This document shows, one piece after another, positions 19,022 through 26,181 of a DNA stretch of 64,000 nucleotides. This stretch comes from Arthrobacter sp. Lineage in GTDB: Bacteria; Actinomycetota; Actinomycetes; Actinomycetales; Micrococcaceae. The stretch lies in assembly GCA_031277795.1 (NCBI GenBank), contig JAITLQ010000018.1, positions 372,001-436,000 on the forward strand. The letters run 5' to 3'. Position numbers and translations under genes: made by a program. Every line of letters begins with the position of its first letter. The first letter of the stretch is position 1. The notes below the pieces were generated by a model, which worked only from the letters and a program-made list of their open reading frames with translations, had not been told where the DNA came from and did no database searches.

Positions 19022-20344
19022 TCAGGCGCGCATGGCCGCCTTGACCTTGTTGACGTAGTCGAGGACATCGTTCTTCAGCCCGCGCTTGATGACGCCGCTG
19101 GGTCCGGCGTAGTAGGAGCCGATGCCCTCGTCGAAGGTGCGGGCGATCGACTGCAGGTAGGCGATGTACGCCACGCCGGCCGCCACGTTGTCGTACGGGT
19201 CGAGCAGGTCGAGCTTGCGGCCGAGGCGCTGGGACATCCACTCGCCGGTGCTGGGGAGCATCTGCATCACGCCGAGGGCGTTGGCGGGGGAGACGGCGCG
19301 GGCGTTGAAGCCGGACTCGACGCTGGCGTGGGCCGCGGCAAGCGCCGGGTCGACGCCCTGCTTCTTTGCCTCGGCGATGACGATCTGGCGCATCTGCGCG
19401 CGGCTCGGCACCGTGCGGGCGTTGAGGATCGCTTGGTTCGCGTTGGCCGAGCGGTTCGTCGCATCGGAGTAGGTGTACTGCAGGAACGTCTTGGGGATGC
19501 TGCCGGTGGACGTCGATGTGGACGTGCCGCTTGACGAGGCGGAGGCCGGCAACTTGAGGGTGCGTCCCACGTAGATGATCGAGCTGCGGCTGAGCCCGTT
19601 GGCCGCCAGCAGCTCGTTGAGCGAGACGCCGTACTTCGCCGCGATGCCGGAGAGCGTGTCGCCGGCCTTGATCGTGTGGGTCGCGGCGGTCTTGACGGTG
19701 CTCGAGCTGCTCGAGGTGCTCACGGACGGCTTCTTGGTGGACGTCGACGTCGACGTGGCGGCGGGCGTCGTGGCCTTGAGCTTGATCTTCTGCCCGGGGT
19801 AGATGACGGTCGAGGCCTTGAGCGAGTTGAGCTTGAGCAGGCTCGACAGGGAGAGACCGTAGCGGTGGGCGATGCCCGAGAGCGTGTCACCCGCCTTGAT
19901 CGTGTGTGTGGCCGAGGAAGCGCTCGAGGCGGAGACCTTGCTCGTGCTTGTGGCTGCCTTCGTGGACGTGGAGGAGGACGCGGACGCGCGTAGGACGAGC
20001 CGATCGCCCGGGTGGATGATCGCGCTCGCCTTGAGCCCGTTGAGCTTCAGCAGCTGGGCGAGGGGGACCCGGTTGCGCGTGGCGATGGCCCACAGGCTGT
20101 CGCCCCGCTTGACGGTCACGGTGTCGCTCGAGCTCTTCTTGGCGGCGCTGGCCTGCAGCGATGCGGTGATGCGGGCCTTCGAGGCGGCGATGTTCTTGGC
20201 GGAGGGTGCCATGCCTGCCGGCCCCGGGGCGGCCTGCGCGGGGGCCGCGGCCACCGAGATGCCGGCCAGGGTGATCACGGGCAGCGTGGCCGTCACGATG
20301 GCGCCGTGCAACGGCGAGCGGCGGCGGGGAGGGGTCAGAGGCAT
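19022..20344 (-). CDS. Secreted lytic transglycosylase with three LysM domains
   Basis: 440-aa cell-wall enzyme. Signal peptide (residues 1-38, cleavage after AQA), three LysM peptidoglycan-binding modules (about 75-119, 146-191, 221-266) separated by Ser/Thr/Lys-rich linkers, and a C-terminal SLT-type transglycosylase domain (about 310-440). Glu343 in ASVESGF is the likely catalytic acid, followed by the family motif ALGVMQMLP and by NVAAGVAYIAYL. It should cleave glycan strands between MurNAc and GlcNAc outside the cell. ATG 20344 has GAGGAAG upstream. The upstream region carries five 9-bp TGTGAC-type repeats resembling MtrA sites, so control by the MtrAB system, as for rpf and other hydrolase genes in other actinobacteria, is likely (inference). 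Confidence 0.93.
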   Translation of the reverse strand: MPLTPPRRRSPLHGAIVTATLPVITLAGISVAAAPAQAAPGPAGMAPSAKNIAASKARITASLQASAAKKSSSDTVTVKRGDSLWAIATRNRVPLAQLLKLNGLKASAIIHPGDRLVLRASASSSTSTKAATSTSKVSASSASSATHTIKAGDTLSGIAHRYGLSLSSLLKLNSLKASTVIYPGQKIKLKATTPAATSTSTSTKKPSVSTSSSSSTVKTAATHTIKAGDTLSGIAAKYGVSLNELLAANGLSRSSIIYVGRTLKLPASASSSGTSTSTSTGSIPKTFLQYTYSDATNRSANANQAILNARTVPSRAQMRQIVIAEAKKQGVDPALAAAHASVESGFNARAVSPANALGVMQMLPSTGEWMSQRLGRKLDLLDPYDNVAAGVAYIAYLQSIARTFDEGIGSYYAGPSGVIKRGLKNDVLDYVNKVKAAMRA

Positions 20345-20403
20345 TTCAAGGCTTCCTCACGGACTTGACGAGACGACCAGGCACGGCACCCACGTGTGCC
20401 GGA

Positions 20404-20448
20404 TGTGACTGGTGTGACTCGTGATGCGTTTGTGACTTGTGTGAATCT
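20404..20448 (-). promoter_or_regulatory. Five-unit 9-bp direct repeat, MtrA-like operator
   Basis: On the plus strand: TGTGACTGG (20404), TGTGACTCG (20413), TGATGCGTT (20422, degenerate), TGTGACTTG (20431), TGTGAATCT (20440), all in exact 9-bp register. Read on the minus strand the core is GTCACA, the hexamer reported in mycobacterial MtrA sites, where two copies are spaced by nine. It is 60 bp upstream of the transglycosylase start and also upstream of the divergent gene at 20527. Confidence 0.7.
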
Positions 20449-20471
20449 ACACGATCACGGCGTCAGGCCAA
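20444..20471 (-). promoter_or_regulatory. Candidate promoter of the lytic transglycosylase gene
   Basis: On the minus strand, TTGGCC (-35, plus 20466-20471), 16-bp spacer, TAGATT (-10, plus 20444-20449). The -10 box overlaps the outermost TGTGAC-type repeat. Confidence 0.4.
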
Positions 20472-20514
20472 ACGTTTTCGCTCAGGCGGGGCCACGCGCG
20501 TCCCGACCGTGTGG

Positions 20515-20520
20515 GAAACT
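20515..20520 (+). promoter_or_regulatory. Possible -10 box, leaderless start of Rv2175c-like gene
   Basis: GAAACT six bases before GTG 20527. The stretch AAACTGGGGG before GTG is almost the same as at hisD (TAAACT then GGGGGA), which supports it although the first base is not T. Confidence 0.4.
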
Positions 20521-20526
20521 GGGGGC

Positions 20527-20889
20527 GTGAGCAACACTGAGGAACTTGACGCCCTGGTCGGCGAATGGCTGACCGTCCCCGATCTGATGCAGGCCCTGGG
20601 GGCCGAGCTGCGCGATGTGCACCGGCTGCTCGATCAGCGCCAGATCGTCGCGGTCAAGCGCGGGGAGAACAAGGCCGCCTCCGTGCCGGCCGCCTTCGTC
20701 GCGGACGGCCGCATCGTCGACGCGCTGACGGGCACCATCACGGTGCTCTCCGACGCCGGCTATTCCGACCGCGAGATGATCGTGTGGCTCTTCACGCCGG
20801 ACGAGACGCTGCCCGGCACGCCCATGCAGGCGCTGCGCGAGGGCCGCAAGACGGAGATCCGCCGCCGCGCCCAGGCCCTGGCCTGGTGA
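20527..20889 (+). CDS. Rv2175c-family winged-helix DNA-binding protein
   Basis: 120-aa protein matching the mycobacterial Rv2175c family: N-terminal winged helix-turn-helix (GEWLTVPDLMQALGAELRDV, residues about 12-35, and LLDQRQIVAVKRG) and a C-terminal helical part (LTGTITVLSDAGYSDREMI, LREGRKTEIRRRAQAL). In Mycobacterium tuberculosis the protein binds DNA and is phosphorylated by PknL near its N-terminus; regulated targets are not established. GTG 20527 gives the short N-terminus VSNTEELDAL; the frame stays open upstream to 20437 but those residues are unlike the family. It converges on the polyprenyl diphosphate synthase gene, as in mycobacteria where idsA2 and Rv2175c are neighbours. Confidence 0.85.
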   Translation: MSNTEELDALVGEWLTVPDLMQALGAELRDVHRLLDQRQIVAVKRGENKAASVPAAFVADGRIVDALTGTITVLSDAGYSDREMIVWLFTPDETLPGTPMQALREGRKTEIRRRAQALAW

Positions 20890-20921
20890 CGCTGGCCCTC
20901 GCCTGAGGCGAGGGCGGGAGC

Positions 20922-20981
20922 AACGTGAGGAGGGGCTGGTGCCCGACGCCGCGGCGTCGGGCACCAGCCCCTCCTCACGTT
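20922..20981. terminator. Perfect 60-nt palindrome between convergent genes
   Basis: Arms 20922-20951 and 20952-20981 are exactly complementary over 30 bp with no spacer, so it can form one long hairpin or a cruciform. It sits between the ends of the Rv2175c-like gene and the polyprenyl diphosphate synthase gene and should terminate both. Confidence 0.85.
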
Positions 20982-21004
20982 CGGTGCCGCCGCGCGGCGG
21001 CGGC

Positions 21005-22078
21005 TCAGGCGCGGCGGCGGACGGCCGCCAGGCCGGCCGAGCGCAGGCCCTCCCGGGCGGCGTCGGGGACGGGCAGGGCGTCGAGCGCCTCGAACGCCGT
21101 GCGGGTGAGCTGCTCGATGATCCCCTCGTGCTCGGCGCGCGCGCCGGAGTCGATCATGGCGGCGCGGGCGGCGCGCACGCCGTCCTCGTCCAGCGCCGGG
21201 TCCCCGAGCGCGTCGAGGAGCGCCACCCTTCCGGCGGCGTCGGCCCGGCGCAGCGTGAGCGCCACGAGCACGGTGCGCTTGCCCTCGCGCAGGTCGTCCC
21301 CGGCCGGCTTGCCCGTGGCCTCCGGGTCGCCGAAGACGCCGAGGTCGTCGTCGCGCAGCTGGAAGGCCTCTCCGAGCGGGAGGGCGAAGGCCGAGAGTCC
21401 GGCCAGCAGCTCCTCGCTCGCACCGGCCTGTGCCGCGCCGAGCAGCACCGGGTTCTCCACCGAGTACTTGGCGCTCTTGTAGCGGACCACGGTGCGGGCC
21501 GCCTCGACGGCGCGCTCCGGATCGCGGGCCCCGCCGATCTGCTCCTCCAGGACGTCGAGGTACTGGCCGGCCATGACCTGCAGGCGCATGGCGTCGAAGA
21601 GGGCGCGGGCGCGGGGCGCGGGGACGCACGCGGCGAAGGCCTGTTCGCTGAGGGACAGTGCCAGGTCGCCGGCCAGGACGGCGGCGGCGAGCCCGAAATC
21701 GGCGGGGTCGAGATCCCAGCCCCCGGCGCGATGGCTCGCCTCGAAGCGGCGGTGGACGCTGGGTGCCCCGCGGCGGGTGTCCGAGTGATCGATGATGTCG
21801 TCGTGGATGAGGGCGGCGGCCTGGAAGAGCTCGAGCGCGGCGCCGAGCCCCACGATGGACTCCTCCGCGACGTCGCCGCCCGCGGCCTGCGCGCCCCAGA
21901 ACGCGAAGAGCGGGCGCAGACGCTTGCCCCCGCGCGTCAGATCGGCGATCGAGCTCAGCAGCTCCGCCGCATCGGGCGAGATGGAGCGCACCACCGCCAA
22001 TTGCTCGTCGAGGAAACCGGTCAACGCGGTGTCGAGGGCGCTCGTGAACTCGGGCTGCTGGGCGGGGGAGAACGTCAC
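21005..22078 (-). CDS. Polyprenyl (geranylgeranyl-type) diphosphate synthase
   Basis: 357-aa all-alpha prenyltransferase that condenses isopentenyl diphosphate onto allylic diphosphates to make precursors of quinone side chains or other isoprenoids. First aspartate-rich motif HDDIID (DDxxD at 93-97) followed by TRRG and the GKRLRP motif (about 51-56); second motif QLRDDDLGVFGD (about 239-250) where the final Asp of DDxxD is Gly, as in many actinobacterial IdsA-type enzymes. Product length cannot be read from sequence. GTG 22078 was chosen: TACGAT lies six bases upstream on the minus strand (leaderless), and the residues after it (TFSPAQQPEFTSAL) fit the family. The same frame is open far upstream but that part lies antisense to dinB. 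Confidence 0.9.
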   Translation of the reverse strand: MTFSPAQQPEFTSALDTALTGFLDEQLAVVRSISPDAAELLSSIADLTRGGKRLRPLFAFWGAQAAGGDVAEESIVGLGAALELFQAAALIHDDIIDHSDTRRGAPSVHRRFEASHRAGGWDLDPADFGLAAAVLAGDLALSLSEQAFAACVPAPRARALFDAMRLQVMAGQYLDVLEEQIGGARDPERAVEAARTVVRYKSAKYSVENPVLLGAAQAGASEELLAGLSAFALPLGEAFQLRDDDLGVFGDPEATGKPAGDDLREGKRTVLVALTLRRADAAGRVALLDALGDPALDEDGVRAARAAMIDSGARAEHEGIIEQLTRTAFEALDALPVPDAAREGLRSAGLAAVRRRA

Positions 22079-22084
22079 GCCCCC

Positions 22085-22090
22085 ATCGTA
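22085..22090 (-). promoter_or_regulatory. -10 box, leaderless start of polyprenyl diphosphate synthase
   Basis: Minus-strand TACGAT followed by six bases (GGGGGC) and GTG at 22078. Confidence 0.5.
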
Positions 22091-22135
22091 TCCGGGTCGC
22101 CGGCGGCGGCACGGCGAGGTGTCGGGGGCTGAAAC

Positions 22136-22141
22136 TACGAT
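22136..22141 (+). promoter_or_regulatory. -10 box, leaderless start of dinB
   Basis: TACGAT followed by six bases (GAGGGG) and ATG 22148. It mirrors the divergent box at 22085-22090, so the two promoters face away from each other within 57 bp. Confidence 0.5.
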
Positions 22142-22147
22142 GAGGGG

Positions 22148-23413
22148 ATGGAATCGCAGCGCCGGCGCCCCCGCGTCATTGCGCACGTGGACATGGACGC
22201 CTTCTACGTCTCGGCCGAACGCTTGGATCGGCCGCAGTGGCGCCAGCGCCCACTCATCGTTGGCCACGACGGGCCGCGTTCGGTGGTGCTGTCGGCCTCC
22301 TATGACTTGCGGGCGCTTGGCGTGCACTCCTCTCAGCCGGTGGCGCAGGCCAAGCGCTTGGCCCCGCACGCCGTCGTGGCCGAGCCGCGGCATGCGAGGT
22401 ATCAGGAGCTCTCGGCCGGCATCATGGCGACCCTGCGCCAGGTCACACCGCTCGTGGAGCAGGTGAGCGTCGACGAGGCGTACCTCGATCTCAGCGGTGC
22501 CCTGCGTGGGAGGGGGACTCCGGAGGAACTGGCGGCGCGGATCAGGGAGGGAATCCGCTCGGCCGTCGGCCTGCCGGCGTCCGTGGGGCTTGCCCCCAAC
22601 AAATTCCTGGCCAAAATGGCCTCGGGCGAGGCCAAACCGGACGGCGTCTTCTCGATCCCGCCGAACCGCGTGCGGGAGTTCCTTGACCCCCTGCCGATCG
22701 CCGAGCTGTTCGGCGTGGGGGAGGCAACGGCCCGCTCGCTGCGGCTGGCCGGCTACTCCACGGCGGGACAACTCGCGGCGGCCCACCCCGAGGACGTGGC
22801 CAAGGTCCTGGGGCAGGGGGCCATGAAGCTGGCCCTGTTGGCCAGAGGGGTGGACGACCGCCCCGTCGTCACCGAACGCGAGGAGAAGTCGCTCGGGGCC
22901 GAGCACACCTTCTCCACCGACGTCAGGGACCTCGCCACGCTCGAGCGCACGCTCCTCTGGCTGGCACACCGGGTGGCGGAACGGGCCAGGGCGGCCGACC
23001 GGTTGGGCGAGGTGGTGGCGCTGAAGATCCGGTGGGAGGACTTCACGACCCATTCGCGCCAGCGCCGTCTCGATCGGCCCAGCGACGCAGCGGCGGAGCT
23101 GGCAGCCGCCGCGTCTTCCCTCCTGCACGCCTTGCCGCAGCCCTTGCCTCCCGTGCGTCTCATCGGTGTGAGGTTGGACTCGCTCACCCCGGCCGGCGCC
23201 GGGCTGCAGCTCAGCCTCGATCCGACGCAGGATGCCAGGCGCGATGCGGAGGAAACGATGGACCGCATCAATGCCCGCTTCGCCGGTGCGCTCTCCCCGG
23301 CCTCGCTGCTTGGCTCGGCCCGGCCGCGCCGCCGGATCGAACGCGGGGACGAGTCCGGCACAGCTGCGCATGAGACTCCCGGGAATTCGCCGGGAGCGCA
23401 GGGCCGCGGCTAG
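22148..23413 (+). CDS. dinB: DNA polymerase IV (Y family)
   Basis: 421-aa translesion polymerase. The N-terminal catalytic motif IAHVDMDAFYVSAE and the second acidic motif SVDEAYLDLSG give the metal-binding carboxylates; the helix-hairpin-helix region (FGVGEATARSLRLAGYST, HPEDVAKVLG) and little-finger domain follow. Near the C-terminus LQLSLDP resembles a short beta-clamp-binding motif (QLxLx). It copies past minor-groove DNA lesions with low fidelity. No LexA box of the usual actinobacterial type (GAAC-N4-GTTC) is visible in the 57-bp divergent promoter region, so SOS control is not supported. The encoded tail after about 395 is basic and Gly-rich. Confidence 0.94.
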   Translation: MESQRRRPRVIAHVDMDAFYVSAERLDRPQWRQRPLIVGHDGPRSVVLSASYDLRALGVHSSQPVAQAKRLAPHAVVAEPRHARYQELSAGIMATLRQVTPLVEQVSVDEAYLDLSGALRGRGTPEELAARIREGIRSAVGLPASVGLAPNKFLAKMASGEAKPDGVFSIPPNRVREFLDPLPIAELFGVGEATARSLRLAGYSTAGQLAAAHPEDVAKVLGQGAMKLALLARGVDDRPVVTEREEKSLGAEHTFSTDVRDLATLERTLLWLAHRVAERARAADRLGEVVALKIRWEDFTTHSRQRRLDRPSDAAAELAAAASSLLHALPQPLPPVRLIGVRLDSLTPAGAGLQLSLDPTQDARRDAEETMDRINARFAGALSPASLLGSARPRRRIERGDESGTAAHETPGNSPGAQGRG

Positions 23414-23552
23414 GTGTGTCAGCCCTGTTCGTCATAGGATGGGAGGAATCCTTGATGGAGGGGGAACCGGGGAGATCCTCGGGGCGTTCTCCTTCGTGAA
23501 GGGGACGCGATCACCCCGCCGTGGGGCGGGACCATACGAGGTGGAGGACACC

Positions 23553-23948
23553 ATGCCGCTGTCGGAGCACGAGCAGCGTCTGCTCGAGGAGATGGAGAAG
23601 CAACTCCACGCTGACCCGCAGTTCGCGGATTCCCTGCGCAAGGCCGAATCGGCCGGGCGCTACTCCACCCGCAACATCGCCATCGGATTGCTCATCGCCG
23701 TCGCGGGGCTCGCCGTGGTGCTTGTGGGTATCTCGCTCTCGAGCATGGCGGTGATCGGCATCGTCGTGGGTGTCCTGGGCTTCTTCCTCATGTGTTTCGG
23801 TGTGTACCTCGCGCTCTCCAAGCGCGGTTCCGCCGGCGCCGGAGTGGGGGGCTCGAACGGCCCGGCCCCGGCTTCTCCCAAGCGCTCCTCTTACCTGCAG
23901 CGCCTCGAGCAGGAGTGGGAGGATCGCCGCAAGGGCGAGCACAACTAG
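23553..23948 (+). CDS. DUF3040 family membrane protein
   Basis: 131-aa protein with the DUF3040 signature MPLSEHEQRLLEEMEKQL, a short helical start with acidic residues, then two transmembrane helices (about 41-63 and 65-88) and a Ser/Pro/Gly-rich tail ending SYLQRLEQEWEDRRKGEHN. The family is confined to actinobacteria and its function is unknown; it is often found just upstream of mraZ, as here. ATG 23553 follows GGTGGAGGAC. A TAGGAT box near 23436 could be its promoter, giving a leader of about 105 nt. Confidence 0.9.
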   Translation: MPLSEHEQRLLEEMEKQLHADPQFADSLRKAESAGRYSTRNIAIGLLIAVAGLAVVLVGISLSSMAVIGIVVGVLGFFLMCFGVYLALSKRGSAGAGVGGSNGPAPASPKRSSYLQRLEQEWEDRRKGEHN

Positions 23949-23990
23949 CATGTGACGCGGCGCGTCGTCGCGGCGCGTGACTTGATCTTG

Positions 23991-24023
23991 AGCAGGGCCC
24001 GGTCAGTGTGACCGGGCCCTGCT
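23991..24023. terminator. Hairpin terminator after DUF3040 gene
   Basis: Perfect 15-bp stem (23991-24005 with 24009-24023), loop GTG, 42 bp after the stop. Confidence 0.8.
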
Positions 24024-24461
24024 GCGTTCTCCGGCTCCGCGGCGTGCTGCGGGTGGCTACGCCTCCGCTCGCCGCGGGCCCACCACTTCGCTCCCCGCCG
24101 GGTCCGAGGGTGTCCTCCACTTCGCTCCCCGCCGAGCCCGAGGGCGTCCTCCACTTCGCTCCCCGGTGCCCGCGTGCCTGCGGGACCGTCCCCGCGCCCG
24201 GCACGGCCGGTGGGGCGGTGCTCGCGCCCCGGGAGCGGCCGCCAAGGCTGGGGACGGCGGGCAACGCGCCGCGGGGAAGCCGCCGGACGCCCGTGCGGGG
24301 CGCCCGTGCGGGTGCCCCGCAAGGGCTGGTGACGCCGCGCCGTCGTGCCTTCCCAGGGAGTGCACAGGCTCCGGCCCCTCCACCGTCCTCCACCGCTCCG
24401 GATCCCTGAAACGACGCGGAAGTGTGCTCCTCGGCACGCCCCCTGAACCCCCCAAATCTCG
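24024..24461. other. Long gene-free region upstream of mraZ
   Basis: About 440 bp with no credible gene. An open frame at 24008-24409 starts inside the terminator and encodes only Pro/Ala/Arg-rich sequence. It holds the 34-bp tandem repeats at 24083-24165 and a short direct repeat of GCCCGTGCGGG near 24288-24312. The base composition is even richer in C/G than the surrounding genes. Confidence 0.6.
24083..24165. repeat. 34-bp tandem repeat, two and a half units
   Basis: CCACTTCGCTCCCCG begins at 24083, 24117 and 24151, so the period is 34 bp. The two full units differ at a few positions in the second half (CCGGGTCCGAGGGTG versus CCGAGCCCGAGGGCG). There are no unique spacers, so it is not a CRISPR array. 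Confidence 0.8.
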
Positions 24462-24503
24462 TTGACAGTGGAGGGTTGTGGAGTAAAGTGGGGCGAACTG
24501 GAA
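24462..24503 (+). promoter_or_regulatory. mraZ promoter overlapping MraZ operator
   Basis: TTGACA (-35, 24462-24467), 16-bp spacer, TAAAGT (-10, 24484-24489). Four repeats TGGAG (24469), TGGAG (24479), TGGGG (24489) and TGGAA (24499) are spaced by exactly 10 bp and overlap both boxes. TGGRR-type repeats with a 10-bp period on one DNA face are the known binding pattern of the MraZ repressor, so the cluster is probably autoregulated. Confidence 0.85.
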
Positions 24504-24549
24504 GACCAAGGGGTTCCGGAGGCGTCGTCCGCCTCCTTCACAAGAGGGG

Positions 24550-24990
24550 GTGGCGAAGCTGTTCCTTGGGACCTATACGCCCCGTCTCGACGAGAAGGGG
24601 CGGCTGATTCTCCCGGCCAAATACAGGGAGGAGCTCGGCAACGGGCTCGTCCTGACGCGCGGCCAGGAGCGGTGCATCTACGTCTTCAGTGCCAGGGAGT
24701 TCGAGCGGGTCCACGAGCAAATGCAAGCGGCCCCGCTTTCTTCTCGGCAGGCGCGGGATTACATCCGCGTGTTCCTCTCGGGCGCGTCCGACGAAGTGCC
24801 GGACAAGCAAGGGAGGGTCACGATCCCGCCGCCCTTGCGCCAGTACGCGGGCCTCGATCGCGAGGTCACCGTCATCGGCGCGGGGAACCGGGCGGAGATC
24901 TGGGACAGCGTGTCCTGGAACTCGTACCTGGAGGAGAAGGAGCAGTCCTTCTCCGAAACGGATGAGGAGATCATCCCGGGGCTGTTCTAG
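24550..24990 (+). CDS. mraZ: Transcriptional regulator MraZ
   Basis: 146-aa DNA-binding protein, first gene of the division and cell-wall cluster and repressor of its promoter. Two MraZ/AbrB-like repeats each carry the DxxxR motif (DEKGRLILP near residue 14 and DKQGRVTIP near 79). GTG 24550 is used; AGAGGGG immediately precedes it, which is a very short spacing. Family proteins usually start at the [10 protein letters not shown] segment, three codons further on, so a CTG at 24559 is a possible alternative start. The family forms ring-like oligomers on tandem TGGRR sites such as those in its own promoter. Confidence 0.95.
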   Translation: MAKLFLGTYTPRLDEKGRLILPAKYREELGNGLVLTRGQERCIYVFSAREFERVHEQMQAAPLSSRQARDYIRVFLSGASDEVPDKQGRVTIPPPLRQYAGLDREVTVIGAGNRAEIWDSVSWNSYLEEKEQSFSETDEEIIPGLF

Positions 24991-25028
24991 GGCACCGGCT
25001 CCTCGCTGGGATGCGGTCTCCTCCCCGT

Positions 25029-25076
25029 TTCCCAAGGATCCTGACTCAACTTCCCCTGAGTCAGGCTCCTTGGGAA
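25029..25076 (+). other. Hairpin between mraZ and rsmH
   Basis: 20-base arms (25029-25048, 25057-25076) pairing at 19 of 20 positions with an eight-base loop, flanked by further CCCC/GGGG pairing. No T tract. It may terminate part of the mraZ transcripts, stabilise the downstream message, or act as an attenuator. Confidence 0.65.
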
Positions 25077-25164
25077 GCGGTGGGGGACCGGAACTCAGCG
25101 CGGGTCTCCGCCAGCCACCCAGCACGCCGCCAAGCTCGCCAAGCAAGAGGGGACGAGGTATTTC

Positions 25165-26181
25165 GTGACGGAGCAACCGCCCACACCCCGCCCAACGTCA
25201 GAGCGCCACGTTCCCGTGCTGCTTGAGCGCTGCATCGGCCTGCTGGAGCCAGGCATCCTGGCTGGCATCGAGGCCCGCGGCGTCGCCGTGGTCATCGACG
25301 CCACCCTCGGCATGGGCGGTCACTCCGAGGCCTTGCTGAGCCGCTACCCGCAGCTGCATCTCGTGGGGCTCGATCGAGACACGCAGGCGCTGGCCCTCGC
25401 GGGGGCCAGGCTCGAACGCTTCGGGGAGCGCTTCCACCCCGTGCACACCGTCTACGACGAGATCGCCCCCGCCTTGGAGCAGGCCGGCTTCGACTACGCG
25501 GACGGCGTGCTCTTCGACCTCGGCGTCTCCTCCTTCCAGCTCGACGAGCGCGAGCGGGGTTTTGCGTACTCCTACGACGCCCCGCTCGACATGCGCATGG
25601 ACTCCACGACCGGGCCCACCGCCGCAGACGTGGTCAACGGGTACTCGCTCGACGAGCTCACCCACGTGCTGCGGACGTGGGGCGAGGAACGCCACGCCCG
25701 CCGCATCGCGGTGGCGATCGTTGAGCGCCGCGACAGGCAGCCCTTCTCCACGACGGGCGAGCTGGCGCAGCTGATCATCGAGGCGTACCCGCGCGGCACG
25801 TCCGGCGGGCACCCGGCCAAGCGCAGCTTCCAGGCGCTGCGGGTCGAGGTCAACGACGAACTGCGCGTGCTCGAGCGGGCCATCCCGGCCGCCATGGACG
25901 CCGTGCCCGTCTCCGGGCGCGTCGTGGCCATGAGCTACCAGTCCCTCGAGGACCGGATCGTCAAGCGCTTCTTCGCCGACGGCGCCAAGTCCACTGCCCC
26001 TCCCGGCCTGCCCGTGGAGCCGGAGGAAAGCAAGGCTCGCTTCAAGGTCATCTCCAAGGGAACGGAGCGGCCGACCGAGGCGGAAATCGAAGAGAACTCA
26101 CGGGCGGCTGCCGCCCGATTGCGGGCCGTTGAACGGCTCCGTTGGCCGGTGGGGACCGGTTCCACGAAGGGGAAGAGATGA
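25165..26181 (+). CDS. rsmH: 16S rRNA (cytosine1402-N4)-methyltransferase RsmH (MraW)
   Basis: 338-aa SAM-dependent methyltransferase that adds the N4-methyl group to C1402 of 16S rRNA in the decoding centre. The SAM-binding motif is [16 protein letters not shown]; downstream [16 protein letters not shown] and LDMRMD are characteristic, and the C-terminal part contains [19 protein letters not shown] 25165 is chosen, with GAGG six to nine bases upstream. The stop overlaps the ftsL ATG by four bases. Its position between mraZ and ftsL is invariant in the dcw cluster. Confidence 0.95.
   Translation: MTEQPPTPRPTSERHVPVLLERCIGLLEPGILAGIEARGVAVVIDATLGMGGHSEALLSRYPQLHLVGLDRDTQALALAGARLERFGERFHPVHTVYDEIAPALEQAGFDYADGVLFDLGVSSFQLDERERGFAYSYDAPLDMRMDSTTGPTAADVVNGYSLDELTHVLRTWGEERHARRIAVAIVERRDRQPFSTTGELAQLIIEAYPRGTSGGHPAKRSFQALRVEVNDELRVLERAIPAAMDAVPVSGRVVAMSYQSLEDRIVKRFFADGAKSTAPPGLPVEPEESKARFKVISKGTERPTEAEIEENSRAAAARLRAVERLRWPVGTGSTKGKR

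Noticed and set aside
21005-23371. 788-codon form of the polyprenyl diphosphate synthase
   Set aside because: The upstream part is antisense to dinB, which has clear Y-family motifs; GTG 22078 has its own -10 box.
24083-24165. Repeats as a CRISPR array
   Set aside because: The repeat units are contiguous with no unique spacers, and no cas genes are near.
24008-24409. Possible gene upstream of mraZ
   Set aside because: It begins inside a terminator stem, has no ribosome-binding site and encodes only Pro/Ala/Arg-rich sequence across the tandem repeats.
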